Positions 24,131 through 34,082 of a stretch of 45,058 nucleotides of DNA are shown here, piece by piece; the first letter of the stretch is position 1; each line of letters opens with the position of its first letter. The notes beneath the pieces are model-generated. The model was not told where the DNA came from. It ran no database searches and saw only the letters and a program-made list of their open reading frames with translations. Made by a program: the position numbers and the translations under genes. This DNA is from Betaproteobacteria bacterium (GTDB lineage: Bacteria; Pseudomonadota; Gammaproteobacteria; Burkholderiales; Usitatibacteraceae): contig JANYHZ010000008.1 of NCBI GenBank assembly GCA_025362135.1, positions 1 to 45,058 of the forward strand. The letters are read 5' to 3'.

Positions 24131-24882
24131 AGATTGCAATAGGTCAGGTCGAACTCGATGTCTGCCTCGTAGACTTTGGTGCGCTGCACGCTGCCAGGCA
24201 GAATGAAACGGATATTGAGCGCATACTTATTGGCGCTAATCTCCGGCACGCAACCGATGTCGCGCCTAAGCGTGAGCCTCAGCATATGCGCGGCGCGCTC
24301 CATCGGAGTCTGCTGAAATACCCCGCGGTACGCGATCAGTGACGCAGACTTTCCACTTTCACGCAATACGCGCAAAACGATACGGAGCGCGGCGGCAACT
24401 GAATTCAGCGGTAGTCTCCACGACTCGATATCAATCCGGCGCAATGTGTGGTCTCTGTGCAGCCAATGGTGGTAAGAGGGCAGATCAAACTCGCAAATGC
24501 CGCCCGGAATCGCGGCCCGCTGTTTGATCGCCATCAGCCACTCATTCTCCCTCAAGTGCAACCCCGTCTTGCCGGCTGATGCCAGCAAGTCCGCGAACGA
24601 GACTTCGATTTCCGCGACCACAGCATCGAGTCTTTCTTCCGAAATCGCAGGGTTGCCACGCAGCGCCTCAAGGAACAATCGTTGACGATCCAACTCTTGG
24701 AGTAGGTCAGATTTCAAATCGCCCCGCGATGCCACCTCCAGAATCTCGAAGATGCTCGTGAGCGCTGCCTGATGGTCGAGCGGTGCATCCTGAGCAATAA
24801 AAAAATCCAGGCGGTCGAACAGATCCTCCAGACGCAGAAGCGTTCGGATGCGTTCATTGAGGGGGTATTCGTATGTGATCAC
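24127..24882 (-). CDS. zapD: Cell division protein ZapD
   Basis: 251-aa cytoplasmic FtsZ-bundling factor (formerly YacF/DUF1342). The opening YEYPLNERIRTLLRLE is the family signature, followed by FDRLDFFIAQD and, later, YHHWLHRD with its conserved His-Trp element. It stabilises the Z-ring by cross-linking FtsZ filaments. It overlaps yacG by 4 bases at its end, and coaE lies 76 bases upstream. Length is typical of the family. Confidence 0.95.
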   Translation of the reverse strand: MITYEYPLNERIRTLLRLEDLFDRLDFFIAQDAPLDHQAALTSIFEILEVASRGDLKSDLLQELDRQRLFLEALRGNPAISEERLDAVVAEIEVSFADLLASAGKTGLHLRENEWLMAIKQRAAIPGGICEFDLPSYHHWLHRDHTLRRIDIESWRLPLNSVAAALRIVLRVLRESGKSASLIAYRGVFQQTPMERAAHMLRLTLRRDIGCVPEISANKYALNIRFILPGSVQRTKVYEADIEFDLTYCNL

Positions 24883-24958
24883 TGGCTAACCGGTGGCGAG
24901 AGCACAAATTGTGACGGATTAGGCCCAAGTTTACAAATTTTTTGCCCCTGTCGAACGC

Positions 24959-25585
24959 TCATTTAGACGTCGCCGCGCTCTGAATGTACCCAACGTGAAG
25001 CCGTTCAATCTGCTCCCGAAGTGAGCCGGTCATTTTGCCATTCCAAATCAGGTTATCGGCCAATTGCAAACGCACTACTCGTGGTAGTTGTGCGTTGACA
25101 ATACGATCTATCTCATCAGCGTCTAAACCTGAACGGCGCTTTACGCGCTCAACCTGAGTCGCAACAGGACAATCAATTAACAGCGTCGATTGGGTGCGCT
25201 TACGGTAAGTCAGTGTCTCAAACAACAGGGGCACGACGAGAATCGCATATGACGCATTCTGCACCGGCTCAGAGTGCAACGCCATCTCTACTTCCGCATG
25301 AATCAAGGGATGCAGAATTGCTTCCAGCTTGCGTTTCGCACCCGCGTCGGCAAACACGCGGTCGCGGGTCAACGCCCGATCGAGCGAACCATCACCAGCA
25401 ATGAACTCCGCCCCCATGCCAATCCGAATCGCGGGGTTAGCGCGCCCCTCAACGCCCGTCAGCACACGCGCTATTGCATCCGTATCGACGATAGCAACGC
25501 CAAGCGTACCGAAAAGATCGGCGACAGTGGATTTTCCACTGCCGATACCGCCAGTCAGACCAACGATATACACGTCGACGGCCAT
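24959..25585 (-). CDS. coaE: Dephospho-CoA kinase
   Basis: 208-aa P-loop kinase that phosphorylates dephospho-CoA to CoA, the last step of CoA synthesis. The Walker A motif is GLTGGIGSGKS near the N-terminus, followed by VDTDAIAR, the HPLIHAE motif and LLFET, all conserved CoaE blocks. It starts 4 bases after the pilD stop, so it is probably translated from the pil message. This pilD-coaE linkage is characteristic of beta- and gammaproteobacteria. CoaD is encoded elsewhere in this window at 7543. Confidence 0.97.
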   Translation of the reverse strand: MAVDVYIVGLTGGIGSGKSTVADLFGTLGVAIVDTDAIARVLTGVEGRANPAIRIGMGAEFIAGDGSLDRALTRDRVFADAGAKRKLEAILHPLIHAEVEMALHSEPVQNASYAILVVPLLFETLTYRKRTQSTLLIDCPVATQVERVKRRSGLDADEIDRIVNAQLPRVVRLQLADNLIWNGKMTGSLREQIERLHVGYIQSAATSK

Positions 25586-25589
25586 CGAC

Positions 25590-26480
25590 TCACGCTGGCA
25601 TTCGGCCTAGATACCAAGCATTCAATTGTTGTCCCCAAACGAGCGCGATGAGTCCGGCAGTTGCAAGATAGGGGCCAAAGGGTAACTTGGCACCTTTGTC
25701 GCGCCCTTTTATGACAATCCCTGCGATACCGACCACCGTCCCAACGGCTGCCGATAACAAAATAACGAGGGGGAGCAATTGCCAGCCCAGCCATGCCCCG
25801 ATAGCGGCTAACAACTTGAAGTCGCCATACCCCATGCCCTCTTTGCCTGTGAGCAGTTTGAACCCCCAATACACTGACCACAAAATAACGTACCCGCCAG
25901 CAGCACCCACGGTCGCCGAGCCGATATCGGTAAAAACGCCACCGATATTTATCATCAGGCCCAACCACAGAAGCGGTAGCGTGATGTCATCTGGAAGAAG
26001 AGTGGTATCGGCGTCGATGAACGCCAACGCAACAAGGGCCCATAAATAGATGATCGCAAACCCTGCCGCCAACGTTACGCCAAATCGCCACGCGAGGAAC
26101 CCGGTCAACAGGCCTGTCAATGCTTCAACCAAAGGATAGCGAATACTGATCCTGGTTTTGCAAGCGGAACACTTCCCGCCAAGCAAGAGATAGCTCAAAA
26201 CCGGGATATTCTGGAGTGCGCGGATACGCTTCCCGCAGCTTGGGCATGCGGACCGGGGTACGACAAGGTTGTATTTATTCCCGTTGGCGGTCGTTTCGGC
26301 TTGCTTGACAACAATTTTGTCGCCCAGAAACTCAAGGCACTGCGCCGTCCAATCGCGTTCCAACATGATCGGCAATCGATGAATCACCACATTCAAAAAA
26401 CTGCCAACCGTCAAGCCAAGGATGATTGCAGTGCCCACGAAAAACCACGGCACCGCCCGGAAAGTGTCGAGCAAATCCAT
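25590..26480 (-). CDS. pilD: Type IV prepilin peptidase/methyltransferase
   Basis: 296-aa polytopic membrane aspartyl protease that cleaves and N-methylates type IV prepilins and pseudopilins. The N-terminal cytoplasmic domain has two CxxC pairs (CPSCGKR and CSACKTR), the zinc site of full-length enzymes. The catalytic Asp residues are in DADTTLLPDD and GYGDFKLLAAIGAW. The hydrophobic pattern indicates eight membrane segments. It is preceded by pilC, 40 bases upstream, and followed immediately by coaE. Confidence 0.97.
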   Translation of the reverse strand: MDLLDTFRAVPWFFVGTAIILGLTVGSFLNVVIHRLPIMLERDWTAQCLEFLGDKIVVKQAETTANGNKYNLVVPRSACPSCGKRIRALQNIPVLSYLLLGGKCSACKTRISIRYPLVEALTGLLTGFLAWRFGVTLAAGFAIIYLWALVALAFIDADTTLLPDDITLPLLWLGLMINIGGVFTDIGSATVGAAGGYVILWSVYWGFKLLTGKEGMGYGDFKLLAAIGAWLGWQLLPLVILLSAAVGTVVGIAGIVIKGRDKGAKLPFGPYLATAGLIALVWGQQLNAWYLGRMPA

Positions 26481-26520
26481 TTATGTATACAGCAAAAGCG
26501 GCGCGCGCGTTGGGGTTCGA

Positions 26521-27753
26521 CTAAACCGCTTGGCCCATTTTGAAGATGGGCAGGTACATCGCGATGACCAAACCACCAATCAATACGCCCAGTACCGCCA
26601 TGATCATCGGCTCCATGAGGCTGGCCAGGGCATCAACCGCGTCATCGACCTCAGCTTCAAAAAAATCCGCGACCTTCGACAGCATACCGTCCAACGAGCC
26701 GGACTCCTCGCCGATGGCACACATTTGCAAAACCATATTTGGGAATACCCCGCTGTTTTGCATCGACACCGTCAGGCTCGAACCCGTGCTCACTTCCTGT
26801 TGGATTTTTTTGGTCGCGTTGTAATAGACTTTATTCCCAGCCGCGCCAGCCACGGAATCGAGCGCTTCCACCAGCGGAACGCCAGCCGCAAACATCGTCG
26901 CGAGAGTACGGGTCCAGCGGGCAACAGTGGCTTTCTTGACCAAATCACCAAACACCGGAACCTTCAATACCAGCCTGTCCATAAAGAATTGCATTTTTTC
27001 AGAGCGCTGCCATGTGTTGAAAAATAGCCATGTGCCACCACCCAGGCCGCCGAAAATAAGGTACCAATAAGATACGAAAAATTTCGACAGATTCATGACG
27101 ACCAGCGTCGGCGCCGGCAAGTCGGCACCAAAATTCTTGAACATCGCTTCAAATTGCGGAATCACAAAAATCATGATCACAGCCGTGACCACAAATGCGA
27201 TCACAAGAATTGAAATAGGATAGGCGAGCGCTTTTTTGATCTTGCCCTTGATCGCAAGAATTTTTTCCTTGTACGTCGCGAGGCGATCCAGGAGGGTATC
27301 CAGAATACCGGCTTGTTCCCCTGCGGCAACGAGATTGCAAAACAGACTATCGAAGTACAGGGGGTATTTCCGAAACGCCTGCGCCAAGCTGCTGCCTGTT
27401 TCGACTTCCGTCTTGATGTCAAGCAGTAGCCGTGTCACCGACGGATTGCTGTGGCCCTTGGCTACAATATCAAACGACTGCAACAATGGCACGCCCGCCT
27501 TCATCATTGTGGCAAGCTGCCGCGCAAACAACGCAACGTCTGTTTCTGTAACTTTCTTGCCGCCACTCCTCGACTGCTTCTTTACCTTGGGATTAGTGAT
27601 CCCCTGGCGACGCAGTGTCGCCGTGACTATATTCTCACCTGACGCGCGGATTTCGCCTTTGACGATTTTTCCCGATCTGTCTTTTCCTTCCCAGGAAAAA
27701 TTGAGGAGTTTTACTTCTTTCCCGTCTTTTTTACCGCCTGCGGTGGTAGCCAT
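26521..27753 (-). CDS. pilC: Type II secretion/type IV pilus inner membrane platform protein
   Basis: 410-aa polytopic GspF-family protein that anchors the pilus assembly motor. Two GspF domains are visible: the first around FARQLATMMKAGVPLLQSFD and the second around WTRTLATMFAAGVPLVEALD, each followed by the GSSL block. Membrane helices lie after each repeat and at the C-terminus (MAVLGVLIGGLVIAMYLPIF). Charged residues at the N-terminus match PilC. It lies 76 bases downstream of pilB on the minus strand. Confidence 0.96.
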   Translation of the reverse strand: MATTAGGKKDGKEVKLLNFSWEGKDRSGKIVKGEIRASGENIVTATLRRQGITNPKVKKQSRSGGKKVTETDVALFARQLATMMKAGVPLLQSFDIVAKGHSNPSVTRLLLDIKTEVETGSSLAQAFRKYPLYFDSLFCNLVAAGEQAGILDTLLDRLATYKEKILAIKGKIKKALAYPISILVIAFVVTAVIMIFVIPQFEAMFKNFGADLPAPTLVVMNLSKFFVSYWYLIFGGLGGGTWLFFNTWQRSEKMQFFMDRLVLKVPVFGDLVKKATVARWTRTLATMFAAGVPLVEALDSVAGAAGNKVYYNATKKIQQEVSTGSSLTVSMQNSGVFPNMVLQMCAIGEESGSLDGMLSKVADFFEAEVDDAVDALASLMEPMIMAVLGVLIGGLVIAMYLPIFKMGQAV

Positions 27754-27829
27754 CGCTACTCCTTAATCAAACTTGCATAAGACTTGCAACGGTGAAATCG
27801 GCAATTCGTTTTTGCGATTCCGGCCTCGC

Positions 27830-29554
27830 TCACTCGTTGGTACATGATTCGACTTCTTCCAACGAGGTCAAACCGGCTTTCACCTTTCGAAGACCGGACT
27901 GCCGCAAATCCGCTACCCCTTCAATCTTGGCCTGATCGGCGATATCGATCGCAGTGCCATTTTTCATGATGATTCGCTGCATTTCGTCGGAAATCGGCAT
28001 CACCTCATAGATACCGACTCGCCCTTTATAGCCTGTATTCTTGCATATGTCACATCCAACGTGGCCGTACGGTTGCCACGAGCCGTCCAGATCCGCCTCC
28101 TTATAACCTGCCCTAAGCAACGCTTCCCGGGGAATATCAATGGGCCGCTTGCAAGAACAGAGCCGCCTGGCCAAACGCTGCGCGGTAATCAGGATGACCG
28201 CTGTCGCGATATTAAAAGGTGCAATGCCCATGTTCATCAAGCGCGTGAGCGTGGAAGGCGCATCGTTGGTGTGCAGTGTGGAGAGCACCATGTGGCCAGT
28301 TTGCGCGGCCTTGATGGCGATTTCGCCGGTATCCATGTCGCGAATCTCGCCGACCATGATGATATCGGGATCCTGACGCAGGAATGCCTTTAGCGCGGCG
28401 GCAAAGGTAAGGCCGGCCTTATCGTTCACGTTTACCTGATTGATGCCTGCAAGGTTGATCTCGCAAGGGTCCTCGGCAGTCGAAATATTGATGCCGGGCT
28501 TGTTCAGAATATTGAGGCACGTGTAAAGCGATACCGTTTTGCCCGAACCCGTTGGACCGGTCACGAGGACCATGCCGTAGGGACGGCTGATGGCATGCAT
28601 CAGCGCCGCTTTCTGTTCCGGCTCGTAGCCCAATGCTTCGATCCCCAGCGTGGCGCTGGAAGGATCAAGAATACGCATACATATCTTTTCACCAAACAGC
28701 GTCGGCAAAGAAGAAACGCGAAAATCGATCGCGCGCGTTGCGGACAACCTTAACTTCATCCGACCGTCCTGGGGTACACGCTTTTCCGAAATGTCCATCT
28801 TGGAAATGATTTTGATACGCGATGCGATTTTTTCCTTGATGGCTAGCGGCGGCTGCGCCACGTCAGCCAGAATACCGTCGGTTCGATAGCGAATACGGTA
28901 GTATTTTTCGTAAGGTTCGAAATGTATATCCGAAGCGCCGCCGTTAATCGCGTCGAGCAGCACCTTTTGCACGTATTTGACGACTGGGGCATCATCGATT
29001 TCTTCGGGTGCACCACCCTCCGCATCCGTCTGCGCTTCGTCGCCTGAGCCGAGATCAATATTTTCGAGTGCAGTGTCGTCACCCATCAATTGATCAAGCG
29101 CCTTGGCAGAACTCTCGCCGAAGCGTTTGATTAGAATCGCGAGTTTGTCTTCCTCAACGACCACCGGTTCCAGTGTTGACCCTGTCGCAAACTTGAGTTC
29201 AGACAATAGCTGATCATTGGTGGGATCGGACAGTGCCACGAATAAGCGATTGCCCCGCTTTTGCAAGGGCAACACGCGCTTGGACGCAACCAGCTTGGAA
29301 TCAATCAGGGTTGTCGGCAGTTGGTCTGCGTCAACTGAAGACAAGTCCAGCAGAGGCACGCCAAAAGTGTGTGCGGCGAACAGCGCAATGTCCCGCGGCG
29401 TCAGTTTTTTTGATGCTGTCAACTGCTCTATGAACGTCACGCCAACTTTTTTGGCTTCGGCATGGATGGCATTGGCATCACCCTGCACAAGCTTGCCCTG
29501 TTGTACCAATGCCCGACCCAGCGGGCTAAACATATTTGCGGCAGCGGCGACCAT
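27830..29554 (-). CDS. pilB: Type IV pilus assembly ATPase
   Basis: 574-aa hexameric extension ATPase of the type IV pilus, GspE family. N-terminal MshEN-type domains come first. The nucleotide-binding core has Walker A GPTGSGKTVSLY, the Asp box, Walker B and the GEIRDMDTGEIA motif, the His box TGHMVLSTLHTNDA, and a tetracysteine zinc site (CSCKRP and CDICKNTG). The C-terminal segment GYKGRVGIYEVMPI is also typical. It is the first gene of pilB-pilC-pilD here. No retraction ATPase (pilT) is in the window. Confidence 0.97.
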   Translation of the reverse strand: MVAAAANMFSPLGRALVQQGKLVQGDANAIHAEAKKVGVTFIEQLTASKKLTPRDIALFAAHTFGVPLLDLSSVDADQLPTTLIDSKLVASKRVLPLQKRGNRLFVALSDPTNDQLLSELKFATGSTLEPVVVEEDKLAILIKRFGESSAKALDQLMGDDTALENIDLGSGDEAQTDAEGGAPEEIDDAPVVKYVQKVLLDAINGGASDIHFEPYEKYYRIRYRTDGILADVAQPPLAIKEKIASRIKIISKMDISEKRVPQDGRMKLRLSATRAIDFRVSSLPTLFGEKICMRILDPSSATLGIEALGYEPEQKAALMHAISRPYGMVLVTGPTGSGKTVSLYTCLNILNKPGINISTAEDPCEINLAGINQVNVNDKAGLTFAAALKAFLRQDPDIIMVGEIRDMDTGEIAIKAAQTGHMVLSTLHTNDAPSTLTRLMNMGIAPFNIATAVILITAQRLARRLCSCKRPIDIPREALLRAGYKEADLDGSWQPYGHVGCDICKNTGYKGRVGIYEVMPISDEMQRIIMKNGTAIDIADQAKIEGVADLRQSGLRKVKAGLTSLEEVESCTNE

Positions 29555-29632
29555 AATTTAGGTTGAACAAAGACTCGCTATAAGCAGAGAAAGTACATGA
29601 TGCCCTTACGCTAACACTTTGTAAAGAAAACG

Positions 29633-30208
29633 TTATTTCGTTGCCAGCAACGCCTCGACTTCAGCCACAAACGCGATGGATTCTGGTGCCACGCGGCTGG
29701 AAAAACTCTTGACGGTAGCGCCATCGCGCGCAATCAGGAATTTGTGAAAATTCCACTTCGGGCGCTCACCCGTTGCTCGGAAAAGCGCCTCGTACACGGG
29801 ATTGGCTTGACCCTCGATAACCGATGTTTTCTCGATCATGGGAAATTTAACTTTAAAAGTCCGTTCACAAAAATCGGCGACTTCGGCGTTCGACCCGGGT
29901 TCCTGTTTGCCGAAATCGTTAGCAGGAAAGCCTAATACGATCAAGCCGCGCTTCTGGTATTTGTCGTATAGCGCCTGAAGCCCTTTGTATTGCTCGGTAT
30001 AGCCGCAATAACTGGCGGTGTTCACGACCAGCAATACTTTTCCACGGTATTGGCAGAGATCCTGCGGTTTTCCTTGGAGCGAAGAAAATCTGTAATCAAG
30101 GATTGCCGGACACGTAGCGCTTTCTGGCGCCGCGGCACTGGCCAACTCGCCGGAGATCAGGAAATTCGCACCAAGCACGAAAACCGAAGCCAACTTAAAG
30201 ACTTGCAT
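29633..30208 (-). CDS. Exported glutathione peroxidase-like thiol peroxidase
   Basis: 191-aa GPx-family protein with a predicted signal peptide (VFKLASVFVLGANFLISG, cleavage near ASAAAP). The peroxidatic Cys68 is in NTASYCGYTEQY, the second catalytic element is GFPANDFGKQEPG with its Gln, and the Trp/Asn element is KWNFHKFLI. It is a Cys, not a selenocysteine, enzyme; many such proteins use thioredoxin rather than glutathione. The ATG at 30208 has GGAGGGG just upstream. Longer in-frame starts back to 30367 are unlikely. An exported GPx would handle peroxides in the periplasm. It is divergent from hemA. Confidence 0.92.
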   Translation of the reverse strand: MQVFKLASVFVLGANFLISGELASAAAPESATCPAILDYRFSSLQGKPQDLCQYRGKVLLVVNTASYCGYTEQYKGLQALYDKYQKRGLIVLGFPANDFGKQEPGSNAEVADFCERTFKVKFPMIEKTSVIEGQANPVYEALFRATGERPKWNFHKFLIARDGATVKSFSSRVAPESIAFVAEVEALLATK

Positions 30209-30331
30209 GAACCCCTCCAAATTTGACGAAAGCACGATAACTGATTGATTTCTTTCGAGTGGGGCAACACTTATTTTCTTCATGCCCCGTCTGAACATGC
30301 GGCCACCAACTAAGAACTGCCGAAAAGCGAC

Positions 30332-30340
30332 TGTTATAAT
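30332..30340 (+). promoter_or_regulatory. Probable extended -10 promoter of hemA
   Basis: TGT followed by TATAAT (TATAAT at 30335-30340) is an exact consensus -10 with the TGn extension, 64 bases before the hemA ATG. No good -35 hexamer is present at 17 bases upstream, which is typical of extended -10 promoters. It would drive the hemA-prfA-prmC run. Confidence 0.6.
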
Positions 30341-30404
30341 TTTGTGCCTCCGAGTCGCGGCTCGCATTTTATCGCACAGTCTGGTTCAGCACGCACACCC
30401 CACA

Positions 30405-31691
30405 ATGCCACTTTTCACCATCGGATTCAACCATCGCACCGCACCCGTTGAGGTACGCGAGCGAATTGTCTTTCCACTTGAGGCGCAGCGTCCGGCACTC
30501 GAGGACCTGAAACGCGAAACCGGCGCGGATGAAGTTGCGCTGGTCTCTACCTGCAACCGCACGGAAATCTACCTGCGCGGCAGCGAACATTCGGTAACGG
30601 ATCGCGTGAGGGCATGGCTTGCGTCGCAGCCCAATGCCGAAGGCATCAATCTGGCGCCACATCTTTACCAGTTGGTTGAAATCGAAGTTGCCCGACACGC
30701 GTTTCGCGTTGCCAGCGGCCTGGATTCGATGGTGCTTGGAGAGCCGCAGATTCTGGGGCAGGTGAAACTTGCGGCAAAAGTTGCATCCGATGCCGGCACC
30801 CTTGGTGGCCCACTGGAAAGGTTGTTTCAGGAGACCTTCAAAGTTGCAAAAGAAGTGCGCACGCAAACAGAAATCGGCGCGACTTCGGTCAGTATGGCCG
30901 CAGCGGCGCTAAAGCTCGCGCAGCAATTGTTTGGCGACTTGCACGACATCAAATTGCTGCTTATTGGTGCCGGTGAAATGATCGAACTCGCGGCGACGCA
31001 TTTCGCCGCACATTCACCCAAAAACATTGTTGTCGCTAATCGCACAATCGAAAGAGGACGCGAATTAGCTCAGCGCTTCAACGCATCTGCCATTACGCTC
31101 CAACAGTTGCCGGAATGCATCCACGAGTTCGATGCCATCGTTACCTCAACCGCCTCCATGCTGCCCATCATCGGCAAGGGCATGATTGAAAGTGCGCTCA
31201 AGCAGCGGCGCCACAAACCGATTTTCATGGTTGATCTTGCAGTGCCGCGCGATATTGAACACGAAGTAGGCGAACTGGACGACGTTTTTTTGTACACGCT
31301 CGACACGCTCGGAAAGATCATCCAGCAGAACAGCGAAAAACGCGAGGCAGCGGTCGTGGAAGCGGATCGCATTATCGACATCCGCACGGCACAATTCATG
31401 GCATGGCTCGCGGCGCGTGCATCCGTTCCTGTCATTCAACAACTGCGGGGCAAGGCTGATCAGTATCGCCGGGTGGAACTTGACCGCGCCAAGCGCATGC
31501 TCGCAAAGGGCGACGACCCCGCCAAAGTGATTGAACACCTTGCGCTAGCACTCACCAACAAATTTCTTCACCATCCGCTAGCCGCACTGAATCGCACCCA
31601 CGGCACCGAACGCGAAGCGCTTAGCGACGCGCTGGAAAAACTGTTTCCGGTATCCCCCGCTTCAACCGACACGCAAGAACAAGAAAAATGA
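30405..31691 (+). CDS. hemA: Glutamyl-tRNA reductase
   Basis: 428-aa NADPH-dependent enzyme that reduces Glu-tRNA to glutamate-1-semialdehyde, the first step of C5-pathway tetrapyrrole synthesis. The catalytic Cys50 is in STCNRTEIY, at the same position as in E. coli. [13 protein letters not shown] at the N-terminus, [17 protein letters not shown], and the NADPH-binding [13 protein letters not shown] follow. The ATG at 30405 is the conserved [10 protein letters not shown] start; a longer frame from 30282 would span the promoter. The stop overlaps the prfA start by 4 bases (ATGA), the classical hemA-prfA-prmC operon. Confidence 0.97.
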   Translation: MPLFTIGFNHRTAPVEVRERIVFPLEAQRPALEDLKRETGADEVALVSTCNRTEIYLRGSEHSVTDRVRAWLASQPNAEGINLAPHLYQLVEIEVARHAFRVASGLDSMVLGEPQILGQVKLAAKVASDAGTLGGPLERLFQETFKVAKEVRTQTEIGATSVSMAAAALKLAQQLFGDLHDIKLLLIGAGEMIELAATHFAAHSPKNIVVANRTIERGRELAQRFNASAITLQQLPECIHEFDAIVTSTASMLPIIGKGMIESALKQRRHKPIFMVDLAVPRDIEHEVGELDDVFLYTLDTLGKIIQQNSEKREAAVVEADRIIDIRTAQFMAWLAARASVPVIQQLRGKADQYRRVELDRAKRMLAKGDDPAKVIEHLALALTNKFLHHPLAALNRTHGTEREALSDALEKLFPVSPASTDTQEQEK

Positions 31692-32767
31692 AAGAGTCGA
31701 TAAGAAACAAGCTGGCCTCACTGGTTGAGCGCTTGGCAGAGCTTGATCGCCAATTGGAAGATCCTGCCGTCGTCAACAACATGGACAACTACCGCAAAAT
31801 CACGAGGGAGAGCGCGGAAATCAGCCCTGTCGTGGCGCTCTACAACGAGTACCAGCGAATTGAAAAAGACATCGTCGCAGCAGAAGAAATGGCGGCTGAT
31901 CCCGAGATGCGCGCTTTTGGCGAGGATGAAATCAGAGCGGGCAAGGCGAAACTTGATGCGCTGGAATTGGATCTGCAAAAACTGCTGCTGCCCAAAGACC
32001 CGAACGACGAAAAGAATACCTTCCTCGAAATTCGCGGCGGTACCGGTGGCGATGAATCCGCGCTTTTCGCTGGCGATCTTTTCCGCATGTACACCCGTTT
32101 TGCCGAGCGCAATCACTGGCAGGTCGAGATTATTTCGGAGTCACCCGGTGAGGTAGGTGGATACAAAGAGGTCATCGCGCGCATCGTCGGCGTGGGTGTG
32201 TATTCGAGGCTCAAATTTGAATCCGGAGGTCACCGCGTGCAACGCGTACCGGAAACCGAAACGCAGGGGCGCATTCACACTTCTGCAGCAACGGTAGCCG
32301 TCATGCCGGAAGCGGATGACGCCACTGCAATTGCGATCAATCCGTCCGAAGTCCGCGTCGACACTTTCCGCGCATCCGGTGCGGGTGGGCAGCACATCAA
32401 CAAAACCGATTCCGCAGTTCGTCTCACGCATATCCCGACCGGCATCGTCGTTGAATGTCAGGATGGGCGCTCACAACACAAAAACAAAGAACAGGCCTGG
32501 CGCGTGCTGGCGGCGCGGATCAAGGACAAGCAGACGCGTGAACAACAGGCAAAAGAAGCGGCAGAGCGAAAATCCCTGATCGGTTCGGGCGACCGCTCGG
32601 AACGTATCCGCACCTACAATTTTCCTCAAGGCCGCGTCACCGATCACCGCATCAATCTCACACTCTACAAAATCGACTTCATCATGGATGGCGACTTATC
32701 GGAATTGACCGGTGCGCTGGTCGCTGAGCATCAGGCCGAACAACTGGCGGCGCTCAGTACGGCCTGA
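31688..32767 (+). CDS. prfA: Peptide chain release factor 1
   Basis: 359-aa release factor that recognises UAA and UAG. The GGQ motif is in [15 protein letters not shown]. The RF1 codon-recognition tripeptide of type PxT is Pro-Glu-Thr in [14 protein letters not shown]. An N-terminal helical domain and the closing [17 protein letters not shown] are also typical. It is coupled to hemA upstream by the ATGA overlap and is followed 5 bases later by prmC, which methylates its GGQ glutamine. Confidence 0.98.
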   Translation: MKESIRNKLASLVERLAELDRQLEDPAVVNNMDNYRKITRESAEISPVVALYNEYQRIEKDIVAAEEMAADPEMRAFGEDEIRAGKAKLDALELDLQKLLLPKDPNDEKNTFLEIRGGTGGDESALFAGDLFRMYTRFAERNHWQVEIISESPGEVGGYKEVIARIVGVGVYSRLKFESGGHRVQRVPETETQGRIHTSAATVAVMPEADDATAIAINPSEVRVDTFRASGAGGQHINKTDSAVRLTHIPTGIVVECQDGRSQHKNKEQAWRVLAARIKDKQTREQQAKEAAERKSLIGSGDRSERIRTYNFPQGRVTDHRINLTLYKIDFIMDGDLSELTGALVAEHQAEQLAALSTA

Positions 32768-32772
32768 TCACT

Positions 32773-33666
32773 TTGACTGAAAACAAAGAGGCCCTGCAGA
32801 CTGCGAGTATCGGCATCCTGCTCTCACGTTACGGAGTTGAAAAGTGCGAGGCGCAAATGCTGATGGCGCACGTGCTTGGCGTGTCGCGCGCGAACATCAT
32901 TGCGCATCCGGAACGGATTCTTGATTCGCCACAGACACTGCTTGCAGAAGACTTACTCGCGCGCCGCTTCGATGGTGAACCGATCGCGTATCTGATCGGC
33001 ACCCGTGAATTCTACGGACGCGATTTCATCGTCTCGCCTGCGACGTTAATTCCCCGTCCGGAAACAGAATTAATGGTAGAACTGGCACTGGCGCGGCTTT
33101 CAAGCATTAAAGTGCCTGCAATGCCCGCCGGTGGCCGTTCTACGCAAATTTACTCCGATCAACCCGCTAGCGTCCTCGATCTTGGAACCGGTAGTGGTGC
33201 AATCGGCGTATCCATCGCGCTGGAGCGTCCTGACGTAATTGTCGTCGCTATCGACAACTCTCGCGAAGCCCTTGACGTCGCAACGGAAAACGCGGAACGC
33301 CTCGGTGCTCACATTGAACTTATTCAAAGTAGCTGGTACGAGTCCCTTGCGGGCCGCAAATTCGATTTGATCGTCTCAAATCCGCCTTATGTCGCAGGCT
33401 GTGACGAGCACCTCGCAAAAGGTGATCTCCGCTTCGAACCGCAGACCGCGCTTACCGACAACAGCGTTGACGGCTTGTCTTCCATTCGAATCATTATCGA
33501 GGGTGCCGTTGTCCACCTGCGCCCCGGTGGCTGGCTGCTGTTCGAACACGGCTACGATCAGCGTGGTGCCTGCCGCGCGCTGCTCTTGAAAGCCGGCTTT
33601 GAAAACCTCACATCAGTGAATGACCTGGCGGGAATTCCCCGCGTTGCTGGCGGTCAAATTCGTTAA
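32773..33666 (+). CDS. prmC: Release factor glutamine methyltransferase
   Basis: 297-aa SAM-dependent N5-glutamine methyltransferase that modifies the GGQ motif of release factors. The SAM motif is LDLGTGSGAIGVSIALERP and the substrate-binding motif is SNPPYV, with LIPRPETELMVE in the middle of the sequence. It begins at a TTG at 32773; no ATG lies at a suitable place. A stretch around KVPAMPAGGRSTQIYSDQ is an insertion in front of the SAM motif compared with E. coli PrmC. It is the third gene of the hemA-prfA-prmC run. Confidence 0.95.
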   Translation: MTENKEALQTASIGILLSRYGVEKCEAQMLMAHVLGVSRANIIAHPERILDSPQTLLAEDLLARRFDGEPIAYLIGTREFYGRDFIVSPATLIPRPETELMVELALARLSSIKVPAMPAGGRSTQIYSDQPASVLDLGTGSGAIGVSIALERPDVIVVAIDNSREALDVATENAERLGAHIELIQSSWYESLAGRKFDLIVSNPPYVAGCDEHLAKGDLRFEPQTALTDNSVDGLSSIRIIIEGAVVHLRPGGWLLFEHGYDQRGACRALLLKAGFENLTSVNDLAGIPRVAGGQIR

Positions 33667-33704
33667 AATGACGTCAGACACTGATTCTTAACCGGAGCTG
33701 CATC

Positions 33705-34019
33705 ATGGACGCACAAGACAAAATCCGCGAAACCGTTACTTCCAACCCCGTTGTGCTGTACATGAAAGGCTCGCCACAATTCCCGATGTGCGGCTTCTCT
33801 GCATCGGCCACGCAGATGCTCAAAGCTTGTGGTGTCGATAAGCCATTCACTGTGGATGTGCTGCAGGACGCTGATATACGGCAAGGCATCAAGGAATACG
33901 CAAACTGGCCGACCATTCCACAGCTATATGTCGACGGTGAGTTTGTCGGCGGCGCGGACATCATGCGCGAGATGTACCAGTCTGGAGAACTCCAGCAAAT
34001 TCTGGGCACGGCGAAGTAA
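33705..34019 (+). CDS. grxD: Monothiol glutaredoxin (Grx4 type)
   Basis: 104-aa monothiol glutaredoxin that binds and transfers [2Fe-2S] clusters, partnering with BolA proteins. The active site is CGFS with Cys29 in KGSPQFPMCGFSASA, and the GSH-binding WPTIPQLYVDGEFVGGADIM follows in overlapping parts. It ends MREMYQSGELQQILGTAK. A second, diverged copy of exactly this C-terminal segment lies 111 bases downstream (34131-34184), suggesting a past replacement or duplication. A bolA gene sits at 5433. Confidence 0.97.
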   Translation: MDAQDKIRETVTSNPVVLYMKGSPQFPMCGFSASATQMLKACGVDKPFTVDVLQDADIRQGIKEYANWPTIPQLYVDGEFVGGADIMREMYQSGELQQILGTAK

Positions 34020-34082
34020 TCGCGCATGCTGTCTCGCTCGGTATGCGCTCGCGACGGCTTTGCCAGCAGGCATAGCCGGTCA

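Noticed and set aside
27236-27766. 176-codon open frame antisense to pilC
   Set aside because: Its sequence is rich in Arg, Ser and Thr and mirrors the pilC reading frame; no motif, no ribosome-binding site.
31688-32767. Unusual Pro-Glu-Thr tripeptide in RF1 instead of Pro-Ala/Val-Thr
   Set aside because: It still fits PxT, the rule for RF1 codon recognition, and the rest of the protein is standard.
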